Positions 17,327 to 26,605 of a stretch of 42,972 nucleotides of DNA are shown piece by piece; position 1 is the stretch's first letter, and each line of letters begins with the position of its first letter. A program made the position numbers and the translations under genes. Source of the stretch: Syntrophomonadaceae bacterium (GTDB lineage Bacteria > Bacillota > Syntrophomonadia > Syntrophomonadales > DTU052); the NCBI GenBank assembly GCA_012728655.1, contig JAAYEQ010000004.1, positions 1 to 42,972 on the forward strand. Reading direction: 5' to 3'. The notes beneath the pieces are model-generated. The model was not told where the DNA came from, did not search any database, and saw only the letters and a list, made by a program, of their open reading frames with translations.

Positions 17327-19282
17327 ATGATTAAGAGTGTTGAGGAAGGGATACGTATCTGGAGATCGTTCAGAGAAACAGGAGAATGTGAGGGAATCTC
17401 GATTTCCCCTGAAGTTCGCGACTCATGGCTGCGCAGTGAAAAATTTGGGGTCAACCCTTATAAGACCCGCTGTGATGTGGTGCTGACCGAAATGGAGTTG
17501 GAAATCCGAAAAGCCAGAAATCGAGCTCTGCTTACCCATGCATCCGCCATGATGGCCAATCTGCGAAGGTACACCGACGGTTCGGGATATCTTTTCAGCC
17601 TGGCAGACAGCCGGGGTTGTATTCTGGCAAGGACAGGTGACCGGGAGGCTCTCGATTATGCGGATGGTCAAAATCTGATCGAGGGGTCCAACTGGTCGGA
17701 AAAGGTAATGGGTACAACTTCGGGTTCGGTAGCCACCGTTGAGAACAAACCGGTCCAACTGGTCGGATATGAGTACTGGTGCCTGATGAATCCCTTTGTT
17801 ATCAGTTCATCGTGCCCCATTTTGGACATAGAAGATAAGGTTATCGGTGTGCTGTCCGTCGGTGGACCATATCATCCCATTAATCGCCACACCATGGGAA
17901 TGGTGGTGGCTGCGTCTCGGGCTCTTGAAAGACAGCTTGCTCTGCAGACGGCTTTTGAACAAAGTGAGATGGAAAACCTTTATAAGACAATTGTCATGGA
18001 GTCATTGTCCGACGGGGTCTTGACCCTGGATCGCAAGGGCAGGGTCATGGTTATGAATAAGCTGGCGGCTCAAATCCTGGGGATTGATCCGGGTTCCACT
18101 CTGAACAAAACCCTGAAAGAATTGATGCCGCCGTATAACGAGCCCCTCTTTCAGGCTATATCGGAAAACCGGGAGCTAATCAAACCTCTGGAGATTCGCC
18201 GCAAGTATGATCGGTTGAAAACAACGGTAAGCTGCATCCCGCTCGTGGGCAAAAACAATCAGGTTTTGGGAACCGTGGTCATTCTTCAACCCATTCAAAA
18301 GTACAAACGTCCGCTGGAAAAGGTATGCGGTGCTCGCGCCGGGATCACCTTTAATGACATAATCGGAAACAGCAGCGAACTGAATTATGCGCTCAGGCTC
18401 GCCGAAATAGCTTCGAAGTCTGACTCCAACGTTCTTCTGCTCGGTGAAAGCGGTGTGGGCAAGGAGGTGTTCGCCCAGGCTATTCACAACGCCAGCAGAC
18501 GCCGTGATGAACCTTTCATTGCCATAAATTGCGCCGCCGTACCCCGCGAACTGATTTCCAGCGAGCTGTTCGGCTACGAGGAAGGTGCTTTTACCGGCGC
18601 CCGCAAAGGAGGCAATCCCGGCAAACTTGAACTGGCCGACCAGGGTACGCTCTTCCTTGACGAGATCGGAGAAATGCCCCTTGATTTGCAGGGTTCGCTG
18701 TTGCGATTCCTGGAAGAAGGAAACATTATGCGTCTTGGAGGACGGGAGGTTATACCGGTGGATGTCCGCATAATCGCCGCCAGCAATAAGAATCTTAAGG
18801 ATGAAGTCATGAAGGGGCGTTTTCGTCTGGATCTCTATTATCGGCTCAAAGTAATTGACATCGAAATCCCCCCTTTGCGCATGCGAAAAGACGATATCCC
18901 GGGACTGGTTGAGCATTTTGTAAAAACAATCGGATCCAGGCTGGGCAGGAAAATAACCGGTATCGACCCCGGAGCCATGGAGATTCTTCTCAACTACGAC
19001 TGGCCGGGCAATGTCAGGGAACTGAAGAACGTTATTGAACGAGCCGTTAACATCGCCGGCGGTGATGTGTTAACAGTGGACGACCTGCCACCCGACATCA
19101 AAGAGGATAATTTAAAATCACCTCTTATCTGGGAACAAAGCCTTAATAAAGACGAAATTGAGAAACGTCTGATAATGGACTGCCTCCGAAAGCATAACGG
19201 CAACCGCAATCTGGCTGCCAAAGAATTGGGGATCTCCAGGGCTACGATATTTCGAAAGATTAAAAAATACTCGATCAATTAG
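17327..19282 (+). CDS. Sigma54-dependent transcriptional activator 2 (GAF-PAS-AAA-Fis)
   Basis: 651 aa from the ATG at 17327. A paralogue of activator 1, with the same order: RDSWLRS..VNPY segment, GAF-like domain, PAS (~215-330), AAA+ domain with Walker A GESGVGK at 373-379 and GAFTGA at 420-425, and a C-terminal Fis helix-turn-helix (NRNLAAKELGISRATIFRKI). The ATG at 17327 has AAGGGG upstream and gives the same N-terminal length as activator 1; a TTG at 17294 with AAGGA 8 nt upstream is the alternative and would add 11 residues. It is divergent from a sigma54-driven acyl-CoA synthetase gene, making that gene its most likely target. Signal presumably a fatty acid or derivative (inference). 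Confidence 0.92.
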   Translation: MIKSVEEGIRIWRSFRETGECEGISISPEVRDSWLRSEKFGVNPYKTRCDVVLTEMELEIRKARNRALLTHASAMMANLRRYTDGSGYLFSLADSRGCILARTGDREALDYADGQNLIEGSNWSEKVMGTTSGSVATVENKPVQLVGYEYWCLMNPFVISSSCPILDIEDKVIGVLSVGGPYHPINRHTMGMVVAASRALERQLALQTAFEQSEMENLYKTIVMESLSDGVLTLDRKGRVMVMNKLAAQILGIDPGSTLNKTLKELMPPYNEPLFQAISENRELIKPLEIRRKYDRLKTTVSCIPLVGKNNQVLGTVVILQPIQKYKRPLEKVCGARAGITFNDIIGNSSELNYALRLAEIASKSDSNVLLLGESGVGKEVFAQAIHNASRRRDEPFIAINCAAVPRELISSELFGYEEGAFTGARKGGNPGKLELADQGTLFLDEIGEMPLDLQGSLLRFLEEGNIMRLGGREVIPVDVRIIAASNKNLKDEVMKGRFRLDLYYRLKVIDIEIPPLRMRKDDIPGLVEHFVKTIGSRLGRKITGIDPGAMEILLNYDWPGNVRELKNVIERAVNIAGGDVLTVDDLPPDIKEDNLKSPLIWEQSLNKDEIEKRLIMDCLRKHNGNRNLAAKELGISRATIFRKIKKYSIN

Positions 19283-19324
19283 GGAGTTTCAACCGTTTGC
19301 TCACCAAGAATGCCGGTCAATTAA

Positions 19325-19360
19325 AAGGCCCGCACCCGTTAAAAGGGGCGGGCCTTGCCG
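19325..19360 (-). terminator. Terminator between activator 2 and the acyl-CoA dehydrogenase
   Basis: Stem AAGGCCCGC / GCGGGCCTT (19325-19333 and 19348-19356) extended by ACCC/GGG. On the minus strand it is followed by TTTTAATT, so it mainly ends the acyl-CoA dehydrogenase transcript; it may also stop the convergent activator transcript. Confidence 0.85.
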
Positions 19361-19389
19361 TTACATTGGTATCTGGACCGGAACGCTTT

Positions 19390-21222
19390 TTAGTAATCAA
19401 AGATTTCATCCGGTGCGTCGATTACCGACATATCACCGATCTTGATCAGTTCGGTTATGAACCAGACATTGGGAACCGCATTGTTCAGATACCAGCGGGC
19501 GGAAATAACCTTGCCCAGGTAGAAGTTGTAGTCATAGTGATCCTTGCCCAGTTCGGCCATCCGTTTCAGGGCAATCCTGGCCTGATCCATCAGCAGATAA
19601 CCGCAGTACAATTGTGCGGTAGCGGTCAGTATGCGACGGGCATAAACTCCCATCAAGCCGGCTTTGCCGGAAGTGACGTAACCCAGTACTGTCTTCTGCA
19701 GCTCATAGTAGCTGTTAAGAGCTTTCTCCAGATGAGCCATCTCCTGATCGAGGCCTTCCAGTTTGCCTTTGTATTCGGCAATAAAGTCAGCAATCTCTTT
19801 CAGCAGTCTGGCAAAGTCCTGACCCTTGTTCTGTCTCCACTTGCGGCCAATCAGGTCCATGGACTGAATATAGTTGGTTCCTTCCCAGATGGACCAGATC
19901 TTGCAGTCACGGGTGGCTGAAGCGGCGGGATAATCCTCGCAGTAGCCATATCCGCCATAGGATTGCAGGGACTCGGCGGTCAGGATCCAAGCCTCGTCAC
20001 TGGGATAGGCTTTGCAGAGCGGGGTTATCATATCAAGCATGGACTGTGCCCATTTTCTCCGCTCGGGATCCGGAGACCAATGCCGAATGTCCTCATAGTA
20101 ATATCCCTTGGCGAGGAGAGCCCGGCAAGCCTCGGTCGTGGCTTTGTTCATCAGATACATGCGCTTTACGTCTTCATGCTTGTTGATGGTTACCCGGCCC
20201 TCTTTGGGATTGGTCATTGGACGGCCCTGTACCCGCTCGCGTCCGTAAGCGACAGCGTTCCAGTATGCGTTTGCGGCCACGGCAGTGGATAGACGTCCGG
20301 TATCCAGACGAGCCTCGTTCATCATGTGGAACATCTGCTTAATCCCTTCACCGATACCGTTCTCATCGGGAGGATTGCCCAATAGCCAGCCCCGGCATCT
20401 GTCATTTTCGCCTACAACCAATTGAGCAGTTGCCGATCCTTTCAGACCCAGCTTGTGTTCAACCCCGGCGCACTGAACATCGTTGTCTTCCAAGGTTCCG
20501 TCTTCATTAACCCAATACTTGGGCATGATAAACAGAGAAAGTCCCTTGGTTCCCGGTGCTGCACCCTCTACCCGGGCCAGGTACAGGTGGATGATATTCT
20601 CCACGTCGTCGCGGTCGCCGCAGGTAATGAATATCTTCTGGCCTTTTAGCTTGTAGATCCCGGGCTGATCGGTAGGATATGCTTTGGAAAGGAGATCGCC
20701 GACGTCAGAACCGGCACTGGGTTCGGTCAGACACATGGTTCCGGACCAGGTGCCGTCAAAGAGCTTAGGCAGGAATCTCTTCTTCTGCTCTTCGTTTCCA
20801 TATAGCTGGATAACCTGTGCCACCCCTGAACCCGATCCTACATAAGGCATGAATGCCGGGTTGGCCGCTGACTGAATCTCAATCAACAGCCCATTCAAAA
20901 TTGTGGGCATTATGCCATCAGCACTCCAGTCGACGTTGCTGGTTCCCCAGCCGTTTTCCTGCAGGAAGCGGTAAACTCCATGGAACGAAGGGGGTATATA
21001 GGCCTGACCGTTTTCATAACGAACCCCGACTTCATCGCCTTCCTCGGCAGTGGGGGCTATAACCTCGGCCGCTATCTTATGAACCTGGTCGATGATGGTG
21101 TCGAAGTCTTCTTTGCTGTAGTAGTCTTTAAATTTGTCAAAAGCCAGGATTTCGTCTACTGGAAGCCACTCGTTAAGAATAAACTTATGATCGCGCGTTT
21201 TGTAAGAATACTTGTATGCCAT
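19390..21222 (-). CDS. fadE: Acyl-CoA dehydrogenase, FadE-like (long form)
   Basis: 610 aa, longer than the ~380 aa short-chain enzymes and close to the Bacillus FadE/DmdC-type class with an extra C-terminal helical domain. It makes the trans-2-enoyl-CoA using FAD. The mid-domain has MCLTEPSAGSDVGDLLSKA, and the base-bearing motif is WEGTNYIQ with E447 as the likely catalytic glutamate, followed by DLIGRK. It is third in a fadN-fadA-fadE order, but separated from the thiolase by 368 bp containing a large hairpin, so it may have its own promoter; none was recognised. ATG start with AAGGG/AAGG upstream. Electron acceptor (ETF) genes are not in the window. Confidence 0.93.
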   Translation of the reverse strand: MAYKYSYKTRDHKFILNEWLPVDEILAFDKFKDYYSKEDFDTIIDQVHKIAAEVIAPTAEEGDEVGVRYENGQAYIPPSFHGVYRFLQENGWGTSNVDWSADGIMPTILNGLLIEIQSAANPAFMPYVGSGSGVAQVIQLYGNEEQKKRFLPKLFDGTWSGTMCLTEPSAGSDVGDLLSKAYPTDQPGIYKLKGQKIFITCGDRDDVENIIHLYLARVEGAAPGTKGLSLFIMPKYWVNEDGTLEDNDVQCAGVEHKLGLKGSATAQLVVGENDRCRGWLLGNPPDENGIGEGIKQMFHMMNEARLDTGRLSTAVAANAYWNAVAYGRERVQGRPMTNPKEGRVTINKHEDVKRMYLMNKATTEACRALLAKGYYYEDIRHWSPDPERRKWAQSMLDMITPLCKAYPSDEAWILTAESLQSYGGYGYCEDYPAASATRDCKIWSIWEGTNYIQSMDLIGRKWRQNKGQDFARLLKEIADFIAEYKGKLEGLDQEMAHLEKALNSYYELQKTVLGYVTSGKAGLMGVYARRILTATAQLYCGYLLMDQARIALKRMAELGKDHYDYNFYLGKVISARWYLNNAVPNVWFITELIKIGDMSVIDAPDEIFDY

Positions 21223-21590
21223 GCGTTTCTCAACCTTCCCTTCTAAAATACCTGAATTGCAACTCGTGCGGTTGTTATTCAGTTTTCCCCTTCCAAGGCC
21301 TCCTTAACCACCTCCCTTAAACACTGACCATCCCTGTCTTCCCTTAAGTCCGTTACTTTTTCCCAAATTCCCGACATGCAAAACATCCGCATCCCCGGTT
21401 GGAGGAATCGGCCGGCTTGCCCTGCCAAAATCCGTACCAGAAACCTCGGTTTCAGTTGAAGGGACCAAAGTCTTTCTGCCGGTCAGTCTTTTATAAGATT
21501 TGGCGCGGTAACAAAACAGAATTCATTGCCAGGGACCTGGTGTCTACCAGGTCCCCCGGCAATGATTGATGCACAATGGATAAGACCGTT
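21223..21590. other. Intergenic region between thiolase and acyl-CoA dehydrogenase
   Basis: 368 bp with no gene. It holds the hairpin at 21524-21564. I looked for a GG-N10-GC sigma54 element and a sigma70 promoter on the minus strand and found neither. Confidence 0.6.
21524..21564 (-). terminator. Hairpin after the thiolase gene
   Basis: A long stem (CATTGCC-A-GGGACCTGG paired with CCAGGTCCC-CC-GGCAATG) with a 6-nt loop lies 27 bp beyond the thiolase stop. On the minus strand it is followed by AATTCTGTTTTGTT, a weak T-rich tail, so it may be a leaky terminator or an mRNA-stabilising end that lowers fadE expression. Confidence 0.6.
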
Positions 21591-22778
21591 TTATTTTATC
21601 AGTTCGAAAATGGTAGCCGCGCCCTGACCGCCGCCGATGCACATGGTTACCATACCGTACTTGACATCACGTCTCTCCATCTCATACATCAGGGTTGCGG
21701 TCAGCTTGGCTCCGGTCGCACCCATCGGGTGCCCCAGGGCAATGGCGCCGCCGTTCACGTTCACGATTTCCTCATTCAATCCCAGCTCTCTAATGCAGTA
21801 GATTGCCTGGGATGCAAAGGCCTCGTTCAACTCAATCAAACCGATGTCCTTCAGTTCCAGACCGGTCCGCTTCAGTACCTTGGGCACCGCATATACCGGA
21901 CCGATTCCCATAATCGCAGGATCACATCCCGCTACCGCAAAGCCCACGAATTTCAGACGGGGCTTGATCCCCAGTTCCAGGGCTTTCTCCTTGGACATTA
22001 CCATTACGGCTGCCGCTCCGTCGGTGGTCTGCGAGGAGTTGGCCGCCGTTACCGTCCCGCCGGGCACGAAGGCCGGACGCAGCTTGGCCATCGCTTCCAG
22101 GGATACATCGTAACGGATGCCCTCTTCGTAATCATACATGAACTCCTTGGTCACCGGCTTGCCGTCCGGTCCCAGAACCGTCTGCTTAACCGGTACCGGC
22201 ACGATCTCGTCCTTGAACTTGCCGCCCTGCATGGCAGCCGCAGCTTTCTTCATGCTGTTGTAACCGAAAAGGTCCTGGTCTTCCCGGGTTATATTGAAGC
22301 GTTTGGCCACATTCTCCGCGGTCTGGCCCATGCTGGTATACACCTTGGAGATCTCGGGGTCCAAAACCAGGTCCGGGTTGGGTCTGGTTATGCCGCCCAT
22401 GGCAATCATGCTCATGTGCTCAACCCCGCCGGCCAATACCACGTCACAGCGGTTGGCCATGATGGCTTCCGCCGCAAAGGCTATGGCCTGGGAGCCCGAG
22501 GAGCAGAACCGGTTTACCGTACAGGCGGGAACCGACTCGGGAATCCCGGCATACCGGGCGGTAATCCGGGCGGTGTTCATCCCGCACGCCTGCTCCGGAG
22601 TTGCGCATCCCCAAATCACGTCGTCTATCATCTCGGGCTTGAAGTTGGGCCCGCATCTCCTAATTGCTTCTTCCATGCAGAGTTTCCCGAGAAACTCAGG
22701 CCGAACGTCTCTTAAGCTCCCCCTTGGAGCCTTGCCACCAGCGGTACGTACTGCTGAAACGATAACAGCTTCTCTCAC
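21591..22778 (-). CDS. fadA: Acetyl-CoA C-acyltransferase (thiolase)
   Basis: 395 aa type II thiolase. The nucleophilic cysteine is C92 in [10 protein letters not shown]; the C-terminal [15 protein letters not shown] (histidine) and TMCIGGGQG (second cysteine) motifs are intact. It cleaves 3-ketoacyl-CoA with CoA to acetyl-CoA and shortened acyl-CoA. Start is a GTG with GGGGAGG 8 nt upstream. It follows the fadN-type gene by 41 bp on the same strand, so both are probably read from the sigma54 promoter at 25353-25368. Confidence 0.95.
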   Translation of the reverse strand: MREAVIVSAVRTAGGKAPRGSLRDVRPEFLGKLCMEEAIRRCGPNFKPEMIDDVIWGCATPEQACGMNTARITARYAGIPESVPACTVNRFCSSGSQAIAFAAEAIMANRCDVVLAGGVEHMSMIAMGGITRPNPDLVLDPEISKVYTSMGQTAENVAKRFNITREDQDLFGYNSMKKAAAAMQGGKFKDEIVPVPVKQTVLGPDGKPVTKEFMYDYEEGIRYDVSLEAMAKLRPAFVPGGTVTAANSSQTTDGAAAVMVMSKEKALELGIKPRLKFVGFAVAGCDPAIMGIGPVYAVPKVLKRTGLELKDIGLIELNEAFASQAIYCIRELGLNEEIVNVNGGAIALGHPMGATGAKLTATLMYEMERRDVKYGMVTMCIGGGQGAATIFELIK

Positions 22779-22819
22779 TTGTCTTACCTCCCCGATTTTT
22801 TAATACCTTGCCAAAAACC

Positions 22820-25204
22820 TTAATTGCGCAAAGGCTTGCCGGTTTTCAGCATGTGAGCTATACGCTCCTGGGTCTTGGGTTCGCCGCACAGGCTCAGGAA
22901 AGCTTCTCTCTCCAGGTCCAGGAGGTACTGCTCGGTTATCGGTGTGCCTCTCATAACTTCTCCGCCGGACATAACATCGACCAGCTTGCAGCAGACGAAC
23001 CAATCATACTCGCTGATAACTCCCGCCAGTTTCATACCCATGGTTCCAACCTTGAGTAGTGCGGTCTCGTTCTTGCCCGGGGCTAAAATGGGCTTGCTGA
23101 CAGGTGCCGCATATCCGGCCTCTACCATGTCGAGGACCCGCTTTTTGGCATCACCGAGCAGGAAGTCGGGGTTCATGGTAATCCCGTCAGTAGGTTTAAG
23201 GTATCCCAGACTTACAGCCTGCTTCGCACTCGAGGATGTAGAGGCTTGAGCTATATTCTGGAAGTAGACCTGTAAGAAGTCTACCGGGTGAGCTGTTGTT
23301 CCTTTAACCCTGTCGAGGGCTCTCAATGTCATTTCTTTTACACCGCCCCCGGCAGGTATCAGCCCGAAGCCGAATTCAATCAGACCAATGAACGACTCCG
23401 CTGCCGCCTGTGCCGCCGCTCCGTGCATGATCAGCTCGCAGCCGCTTCCCAGTGCTTTGCCGTGAGGAGCAACCACAATTGGCTTGTCGGAGTATTTGAC
23501 GGCCATGAAGGCATCCTGCATTTTCTTCAGGTTAGCATCAATGACATCCCATGCTTTCGACTCGATGGCCTTTGCGATCACGCTCATGTCGGAACCCGTG
23601 CAGAAATCTCTGCCTGCACTGTAGATTACCATACCTTCCCAATCGGGCTTCTTCAGCTCGGCTTGAGCCTGCATCAGGGCATCTACCACTTCGCCGGTCA
23701 TAACCGAGCCCTTGGTGGTGATGGCGAAGCAGAGTACCCCATCGCCGATATCATAAAGGGTAGCCGCAGGGTTGGAGAAGACCACCTTGTTCTTGGCCTT
23801 CAATTCTGGCAGTACAATAACCTCGGGTTTGTATGTAACCGGTACATACTTCTTGTCGGGAATCGAATAGTAGTACTCGATGCCGTCCTCATACTTGTAA
23901 AATGCGGTTATTCCGGCATCGAACATTTCCTTAACCCACGGAGCCACTGAGCCGCCTTCGGCTTCAATGCGGGCTACGTACTTGGGCAGGTCCAAACCGT
24001 CCCACATTCTGAAGGGACCGGCTTGCCAGTTGTAACCCCACTCCATGGCGTGGTCAATGTTGATTATATCATCGGATATTTCGGGTATCTTCTTGGTTGC
24101 GTACTGGAGAATTCCGCTGTTAATCTTCCATACCAATTGTGCCGCTTTGTCATCCCCTTCATAGAAAGCAGCAAGCTTTTCCGGAAGGGTCTTGGCAGCC
24201 TTGGCTTTTTCAAGGCTCGGGAAATCGGCGGGTTTCAGAGGTACATACTCATAGGTTGCCGGATCCAGCATCAGCCTTTCCTTGCCAACCTTCTTGTAGA
24301 ATCCGCCGCCGGTCTTATTCCCCAGAATCCCTTTCTCTACATTTTTCTTGAACAGTTCCGGTACTTCATAGAACTTCTTGTCCTCAGGATCGGTCAGAAC
24401 ATCATGTATCGACTGGGTGCCGTTAACTGCAATATCAAGTCCAACCAGGTCCATCAAACCGAAGGCTCCGGTTCTGGGTCTTCCCATGGGCGGACCGCAA
24501 ATATCGTCAATCTCGGATATGGTCAGTCCCAGTTCGTCCATCAATCTGCAAATGGTAGGACCGCCCTGATTGCCGAAACGGTTGGCGATAAACCCGGGAG
24601 TGTCTTTACACCAGACAATGCTCTTACCAAGTTTGCGCTCACCGAAATCGGCCATGAACTGCATGACCTCAGGCAGGGTATCTTTGCCGGGTATGATTTC
24701 CAACAGTTTCATGAAACGAACCGGATTGAAGAAGTGAGTTCCCAACCAGTACTGGCGGAATTCAAGGGGCATATCTTCGGCCATGGTGGTGATGGAAATG
24801 GTCGAGGTGTTGGAACTGACAATAGTTCCAGGTTTTACATAAGGCTGAATTTTCTTAAGCAGGTCTTTCTTGATTTGCAGGTTCTCCGGCACAGCCTCTA
24901 CTATCCAATCAACTTCGGACAGCCACTCCAGGTTGTCCTCCATATTCCCGCAGGTAACGAGATCTGCAAGCTCTTTATCCATGAATTGCCGGGTTTTTAG
25001 GGCAAGAGCTTTATTGTTTTCGGCTATTCTATTTCTGAAAGCCGGGCTATTTGGATCAACTCCCTTGGCCTTGTCTTCATCGGTATATTTGGGTACGATG
25101 TCCAGAAGGTAACTAGGAATTCCCGCATTGGCTAGTTGTGCAGCAATACCACTTCCCATGGTTCCTGAGCCTATAATTGCGGCTTTTCTAATCCTTTTCT
25201 TCAC
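22820..25204 (-). CDS. fadN: 3-hydroxyacyl-CoA dehydrogenase/enoyl-CoA hydratase fusion (FadN type)
   Basis: 794 aa bifunctional protein, with dehydrogenase first and hydratase last as in Bacillus FadN (opposite to proteobacterial FadB). The NAD-binding loop IGSGTMGSGIAAQLANAG is at residues 11-28, THFFNPVRFMKLLEIIPG follows, and a second dehydrogenase C-terminal domain reaches about 430. The crotonase part from about 480 contains GSGCEL and IEFGFGLIPAGGG, each carrying a glutamate at the expected catalytic places. It hydrates enoyl-CoA and oxidises 3-hydroxyacyl-CoA to 3-ketoacyl-CoA. GTG start with GGAGG upstream. Leader of about 140 nt from the sigma54 promoter. First gene of the fadN-fadA unit. 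Confidence 0.95.
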   Translation of the reverse strand: MKKRIRKAAIIGSGTMGSGIAAQLANAGIPSYLLDIVPKYTDEDKAKGVDPNSPAFRNRIAENNKALALKTRQFMDKELADLVTCGNMEDNLEWLSEVDWIVEAVPENLQIKKDLLKKIQPYVKPGTIVSSNTSTISITTMAEDMPLEFRQYWLGTHFFNPVRFMKLLEIIPGKDTLPEVMQFMADFGERKLGKSIVWCKDTPGFIANRFGNQGGPTICRLMDELGLTISEIDDICGPPMGRPRTGAFGLMDLVGLDIAVNGTQSIHDVLTDPEDKKFYEVPELFKKNVEKGILGNKTGGGFYKKVGKERLMLDPATYEYVPLKPADFPSLEKAKAAKTLPEKLAAFYEGDDKAAQLVWKINSGILQYATKKIPEISDDIINIDHAMEWGYNWQAGPFRMWDGLDLPKYVARIEAEGGSVAPWVKEMFDAGITAFYKYEDGIEYYYSIPDKKYVPVTYKPEVIVLPELKAKNKVVFSNPAATLYDIGDGVLCFAITTKGSVMTGEVVDALMQAQAELKKPDWEGMVIYSAGRDFCTGSDMSVIAKAIESKAWDVIDANLKKMQDAFMAVKYSDKPIVVAPHGKALGSGCELIMHGAAAQAAAESFIGLIEFGFGLIPAGGGVKEMTLRALDRVKGTTAHPVDFLQVYFQNIAQASTSSSAKQAVSLGYLKPTDGITMNPDFLLGDAKKRVLDMVEAGYAAPVSKPILAPGKNETALLKVGTMGMKLAGVISEYDWFVCCKLVDVMSGGEVMRGTPITEQYLLDLEREAFLSLCGEPKTQERIAHMLKTGKPLRN

Positions 25205-25352
25205 TGACTCTACCTCCGTTCTTACAGGTTGATTCCATCAGTCTGGCACTTTCATGTTGCTACGATTGCGCCAACTAGGTTAGTGGAATTCTTTTTAATT
25301 AACTTGCCAACTCCCTCCTTTCTGGACCGCGGACCTGTCCAATAATGTGCTA

Positions 25353-25368
25353 TGCAACTCCCATGCCA
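25353..25368 (-). promoter_or_regulatory. Sigma54 promoter of fadN-fadA
   Basis: On the minus strand TGGCAT-GGGAG-TTGCA, the same variant as before both acyl-CoA synthetase genes. GG-N10-GC spacing is exact. The predicted start is near 25342. Confidence 0.8.
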
Positions 25369-25440
25369 ATAGGATAGCGAGCACACCCCAAGCCTGATCA
25401 ACCCGCCAATTCACCTTTCACGGGAGTGTAGCCGGCATTG

Positions 25441-25495
25441 GAATACACCGCTGCAACAACAAATGTCGACGCAATATGTGCCGAATAACACCGCT
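25441..25495. repeat. Paired repeats, possible enhancer sites for a sigma54 activator
   Basis: GAATACACCGCT at 25441-25452 and GAATAACACCGCT at 25483-25495 differ by one inserted A and are 42-43 bp apart, close to four helical turns. They lie about 75 and 120 bp upstream of the -24 element, the usual place for enhancer-binding protein sites. Function is inferred. Confidence 0.5.
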
Positions 25496-25518
25496 TTGTG
25501 CCATGTTGTTTCCTGCTT

Positions 25519-25534
25519 TGTGATAAAAGTCACA
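25519..25534. promoter_or_regulatory. TGTGA-N6-TCACA palindrome (Rex- or Crp/Fnr-like site)
   Basis: TGTGATAAAAGTCACA is a perfect 5-bp inverted repeat with 6-bp centre. Extended by one base at each end it resembles the Rex operator TTGTGAA-N4-TTCACAA (11 of 14 defined positions). It is about 150 bp upstream of the fadN sigma54 promoter. Confidence 0.45.
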
Positions 25535-25807
25535 TTTTAATCGCCATTAATCATCCATAATTATGTTATCATAACTTAAGCAGGTATTCCCATGACGATA
25601 TTGCCAGTGCTGGTTTATCCTGGTCAATTCGGTTATTAAAAAGATCGGGCTCCTCAATTTACCTCGTCGGTATATAGTTTCTTGCTGGAATCCAAGGTAT
25701 ATAATAAAACTTCTACTAATTTGCGCGGTTTCCTCTATTGTTTTGATAAATTTTGATATCGAAATATGTCGTGGAAATAAATACCCATTTTGTTTATGTG
25801 ATCTAGT

Positions 25808-26569
25808 TTAATACGGTATAACCGTGCCCACCAGCTCCGTCTCATGTCCGGGTACTATGCGCTTCCTGCTCCCGGCATAGGCTAACACCTTCCATACGCT
25901 ATCATACCAATCACTCAAATCGGTATGAATCCCCGGCGGGTAGAAGGCATGCTCCGGCTGAGGAGTGCAGGCAATCCTGCTGCCCGTTATATCCGTGAAC
26001 TCTGTTATTCCGGGATAGATATTAAGCCGGCAATAAAGGAGATCCCCGGCCAGCACATATCTGCCTTCACAAGTATTAACAACTACCGCCTGCTGGCCTT
26101 TGGTGTGACCGGGAACCAGTATGACATTTACCCCGGGCTCAACCTCGTACCCGTCGCCAACCAAAACCAGATCAAGGTGCTCCAATTCCCTCAGGGTCTG
26201 CGGCTTGTAAAGTGAGCGCTGTATCGGCAACGGCGACTGGGCATATTCCCATTCCCTCTTCTGCAGGATAAAGCGGGCTTGCGGAAACAGGCCTACATTA
26301 TCCGCATGATCAAAATGCAGGTGGGTTAATATTACCGTATCTATATCCTGCGGTTTTAGCCCGATGCTGTTTAATGCCTTGATCACTCCTTCGGGTCCCC
26401 CCACCCCGGTATCGACCAATATCTTCTGCCGGCCTCCCTCCAGGTAGAACACCAGGGCGGGACCTGCACAGGGGGTTTCCATATCCAACAGATGGGTGAC
26501 GGCACCTTTCAGTGTGCCCATCACGCCCACCATAAGCGGATGTATACGATACTCGTAAATGCTCCTCAT
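25808..26569 (-). CDS. MBL-fold hydrolase (AHL-lactonase-like family)
   Basis: 253 aa. The metal motif HLHFDH is at residues 83-88, with PGHTKGQ and LAGDLLY later, and a conserved DTG segment at 53-55. It belongs to the N-acyl homoserine lactonase-like branch of metallo-beta-lactamase folds; many members are general lactonases or thioesterases, so a role on acyl-CoA or hydroxyacyl derivatives is conceivable. The first ATG follows GGGAGG with no spacer, which is unusual; a start at the internal ATG codon 13 would lose little conserved sequence and cannot be excluded. It follows the hydroxyacyl-CoA dehydrogenase gene by 36 bp, probably one transcript. Confidence 0.82.
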   Translation of the reverse strand: MRSIYEYRIHPLMVGVMGTLKGAVTHLLDMETPCAGPALVFYLEGGRQKILVDTGVGGPEGVIKALNSIGLKPQDIDTVILTHLHFDHADNVGLFPQARFILQKREWEYAQSPLPIQRSLYKPQTLRELEHLDLVLVGDGYEVEPGVNVILVPGHTKGQQAVVVNTCEGRYVLAGDLLYCRLNIYPGITEFTDITGSRIACTPQPEHAFYPPGIHTDLSDWYDSVWKVLAYAGSRKRIVPGHETELVGTVIPY

Positions 26570-26605
26570 CCTCCCAAGCTGTAATGACTTAACGGTTCCG
26601 CGATA

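Larger units (their letters stand above)
25205..25807. other. Long regulatory region upstream of fadN
   Basis: 603 bp without a gene. It carries the sigma54 promoter (25353-25368), a pair of similar 12-13 bp repeats (25441-25452 and 25483-25495), a TGTGA-N6-TCACA palindrome (25519-25534) and an ATGTTATCATAACTTA palindrome-like stretch near 25563-25578. The part from 25600 to 25807 is AT-rich and lies downstream of the MBL hydrolase gene; no terminator hairpin is obvious there. Confidence 0.65.

Noticed and set aside
21576-22715. A 379-codon plus-strand open frame opposite the thiolase gene
   Set aside because: It mirrors the thiolase coding sequence, has no ribosome binding site and encodes nothing recognisable; the thiolase motifs on the minus strand are complete.
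24023-25000. A 325-codon plus-strand open frame opposite the fadN-type gene
   Set aside because: Antisense shadow of a clearly conserved coding region.
25680-25710. TATATAAT with upstream TTTCTT on the plus strand
   Set aside because: Fits a promoter pattern, but it points into the antisense of the MBL hydrolase gene and the region is simply AT-rich.
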